Below, piece by piece: positions 62,324-64,000 of a DNA stretch of 64,000 nt (position 1 is its first letter; each line of letters opens with the position of its first letter). Position numbers and translations under genes: made by a program. Source of the DNA: Gallionella capsiferriformans ES-2. Lineage in GTDB: Bacteria; Pseudomonadota; Gammaproteobacteria; Burkholderiales; Gallionellaceae. Below the pieces are notes generated by a model. It saw nothing but the letters and a program-made list of their open reading frames with translations. It had not been told where the DNA came from and ran no database searches. The DNA lies in assembly GCF_000145255.1 (NCBI RefSeq), contig NC_014394.1, forward strand, positions 310,001 to 374,000. The letters are read 5' to 3'.

Positions 62324-64000
62324 AATATACGGCTAAATCAAACGACAGCATTACGGCGAAATTGCCGGGATGGCGTGCGATTGTGCTGTTCGCGCTGCTG
62401 CTTTTGTGTCTGGCAGGTTTGGTCGGACGAGCGATTTATCTTCAGGGTATACGGGACGACTTTTTGCAGGAGAAAGGCAATCAGCGCTACAGCCGGATCA
62501 TTGAGGTCAGCGCGCATCGCGGCATGATTACCGACCGCAATGGCGAGCCGCTCGCAGTTAGCACACCAGTCGAGTCGGTTTGGGCCAGTCCGTCCGATAT
62601 CAAGATCGACGATGCGAATGAAACAAAAATCAGCCCGCAGCAATTGAAGCAGCTGGCGCAGGCGTTGGGTATGCGGGTGACCGATGTGCATGACCATCTG
62701 TCCGATGTGAAGCGGGATTTTGTGTTTCTGAAACGGCAGTTGCCGCCTGAGCAGTCAGGAAGTGTGGCAAAACTGAATTTACCGGGGATTTCCTTGCAGC
62801 ATGAATATCGTCGCTATTACCCGGCCGGAGAGGAATTTGCACAGATGCTAGGCTTTACCGGTCAGGATGACAACGGGCAGGAAGGGCTGGAACTGGTGCT
62901 GCAGAACCAGCTTGCCGGCAAACTGGGTAGTCAGCGCGTGATCAAGGACAGGCGAGGCCATATTGTTGAGGATGCCGGCAGTCTGACGCCACCGAAGCCC
63001 GGTGGCGATATTGCATTGAGCCTGGACAGCAAAATTCAGCATCTGGCCTATCGGGAGTTAAAACTCGCCGTCGCGCAGCATCAGGCCAAGGCGGGCGCGA
63101 TCGTGGTGTTGGACGCGAATAGTGGCGAAGTGCTGGCGCTGGCCAATTATCCAAGCTACAACCCCAATAACCGCACACGAGTGAGTACGCAGGCGATGCG
63201 CAACCGCGCGGTGGCCGATGTGTTTGAGCCCGGTTCCACCATGAAACCGTTCACCATAGCGACAGCACTGAATATCGGCAAGGTGCGTCCTGATACGATG
63301 ATCAACACCGAAAACGGCGTGTTTACGGTAGGCAATAAAAAAATTCACGACACGCACGCTGAACCCATGCTGAGCGTCTCTCAGGTGATACAAAAATCGA
63401 GCAACGTGGGCGCGGCGAAAATCGCCTTGTCCATGGAGCCGGACACGATGTGGCAAACATTTTACGATGCGGGATTCGGGCATCACACCGGAAGCAATTT
63501 TCCGGGTGAGGCGATCGGCATGTTGCGAGATGCAAAAAGTTGGAAACCCATCGAGCAGGCCACGATGTCCTACGGACACGGTATTTCGGTCAATCTGTTG
63601 CAGCTGGCGCGTGCCTATACGGTGTTTGCCGGCGATGGCGAAATCAAACCCGTGTCAATGCTAAAACTCGATCAGCCAGCAGCAGGAAAACCGGTATTTT
63701 CCAGTAAAACGGCAGCACAGTTGCGCATGATGATGGAATCGGTGGTGATGCCGGGAGGCACGGCGCCGCTGGCACAAGTGGCGGGCTATCGAGTGGCGGG
63801 GAAAACAGGTACGGCGCATAAGCTTGACGGGCGGCATTACTCGAATCGATATGTAGCCTCCTTTGTCGGATTGGCGCCTGTATCAGCACCGCGTCTGATT
63901 GTCGCCGTCATGATAGATGAGCCAAGCGCCGGACAATATTACGGCGGTCTGGTAGCGGCACCCGTGTTCAGTCAGGTTGTCGCAGGTGCGTTGCATTTAC
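62320..64000 (+). CDS. ftsI: Peptidoglycan D,D-transpeptidase FtsI (PBP3), 3' end cut
   Basis: The reading frame is open to the window end (560 codons). N-terminal helix (about 20-40), PBP dimer domain, and transpeptidase domain with the SxxK motif in FEPGSTMKPFT (about 306), SSN in QKSSNVGAAK (about 363) and KTGT in VAGKTGTAHK (about 495). Septal cross-linking enzyme. ATG overlaps the ftsL stop. Confidence 0.96.
   Translation, partial: MKYTAKSNDSITAKLPGWRAIVLFALLLLCLAGLVGRAIYLQGIRDDFLQEKGNQRYSRIIEVSAHRGMITDRNGEPLAVSTPVESVWASPSDIKIDDANETKISPQQLKQLAQALGMRVTDVHDHLSDVKRDFVFLKRQLPPEQSGSVAKLNLPGISLQHEYRRYYPAGEEFAQMLGFTGQDDNGQEGLELVLQNQLAGKLGSQRVIKDRRGHIVEDAGSLTPPKPGGDIALSLDSKIQHLAYRELKLAVAQHQAKAGAIVVLDANSGEVLALANYPSYNPNNRTRVSTQAMRNRAVADVFEPGSTMKPFTIATALNIGKVRPDTMINTENGVFTVGNKKIHDTHAEPMLSVSQVIQKSSNVGAAKIALSMEPDTMWQTFYDAGFGHHTGSNFPGEAIGMLRDAKSWKPIEQATMSYGHGISVNLLQLARAYTVFAGDGEIKPVSMLKLDQPAAGKPVFSSKTAAQLRMMMESVVMPGGTAPLAQVAGYRVAGKTGTAHKLDGRHYSNRYVASFVGLAPVSAPRLIVAVMIDEPSAGQYYGGLVAAPVFSQVVAGALHL

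Overview
The window looks like a chromosomal segment of a betaproteobacterium. The gene order kdsD-kdsC-lptC-lptA-lptB-rpoN-hpf-ptsN-hprK-rapZ, the Nudix-ThiE fusion, the zapB/zapA/6S RNA group and the mraZ-rsmH-ftsL-ftsI start of the division cluster are all typical of that class. A microaerobic cbb3 oxidase under FNR-type boxes, several small c-type cytochromes and the overall gene style suggest Nitrosomonadales, perhaps Gallionellaceae-like. That family assignment is an inference; no rRNA gene is present to test it.

Layout. 1-635: 5' part of a lytic transglycosylase gene (minus strand) and tRNA-Ser(CGA). 670-9540: ccoNOQP, a 40-residue membrane ORF, then the assembly genes ccoGHIS. 9616-13194: two unrecognised membrane or anchored proteins, fnr, and hemN. 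FNR-type boxes stand before ccoN and hemN, so the regulator, the oxidase and the anaerobic haem enzyme form a local oxygen-response circuit. 13264-16404: mutY and a Kef-type antiporter. 16540-23972: Kdo and LPS transport genes, sigma-54, and the nitrogen-PTS/RapZ block. 23977-26544: a NusG-II/Gx membrane pair, ubiX, and mutT-thiE. 26532-31750 (minus): yacG, zapD, coaE, pilD, pilC and a CorC-like gene. 31803-35704: lgt, ilvD, a mutarotase and a small His/Cys-rich exported protein. 35880-36656: two paralogous small cytochromes c, one soluble and one a predicted lipoprotein. 36790-41468: livJHMGF. 41473-46904: relA (no ACT domain), tauE-like, EVE protein, DUF445 protein, 6S RNA, zapA, zapB-like. 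47023-50656: cobalamin riboswitch, TonB receptor, membrane protein, cobO. 50698-56453: msbA, peroxiredoxin, exported rhodanese, and a CoA-disulfide-reductase/rhodanese/TusA/DsrE-like fusion. 56577-60157: accessory stretch with a Gly-rich exported protein, two cytochrome c'-like proteins, tetR, an IS4-family insertion with a target duplication, and the tail of a lost ABC transporter gene. 60573-64000: promoter with a MraZ operator, mraZ, rsmH, ftsL and ftsI (cut by the window end).

The least expected structural signal is a family of heptamer-phased repeats, most of them built as inverted arrays, at gene borders (about 24.36, 29.04, 30.41, 34.48 and 56.47 kb). They supply stop codons, occupy translation initiation regions, and in one case appear to be translated as the N-terminus of a membrane protein. 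Other points are the small ORF after ccoP, the RelA without its ACT domain, the probably leaderless kdsD start, and the IS insertion whose target duplication covers the tetR ribosome binding site.
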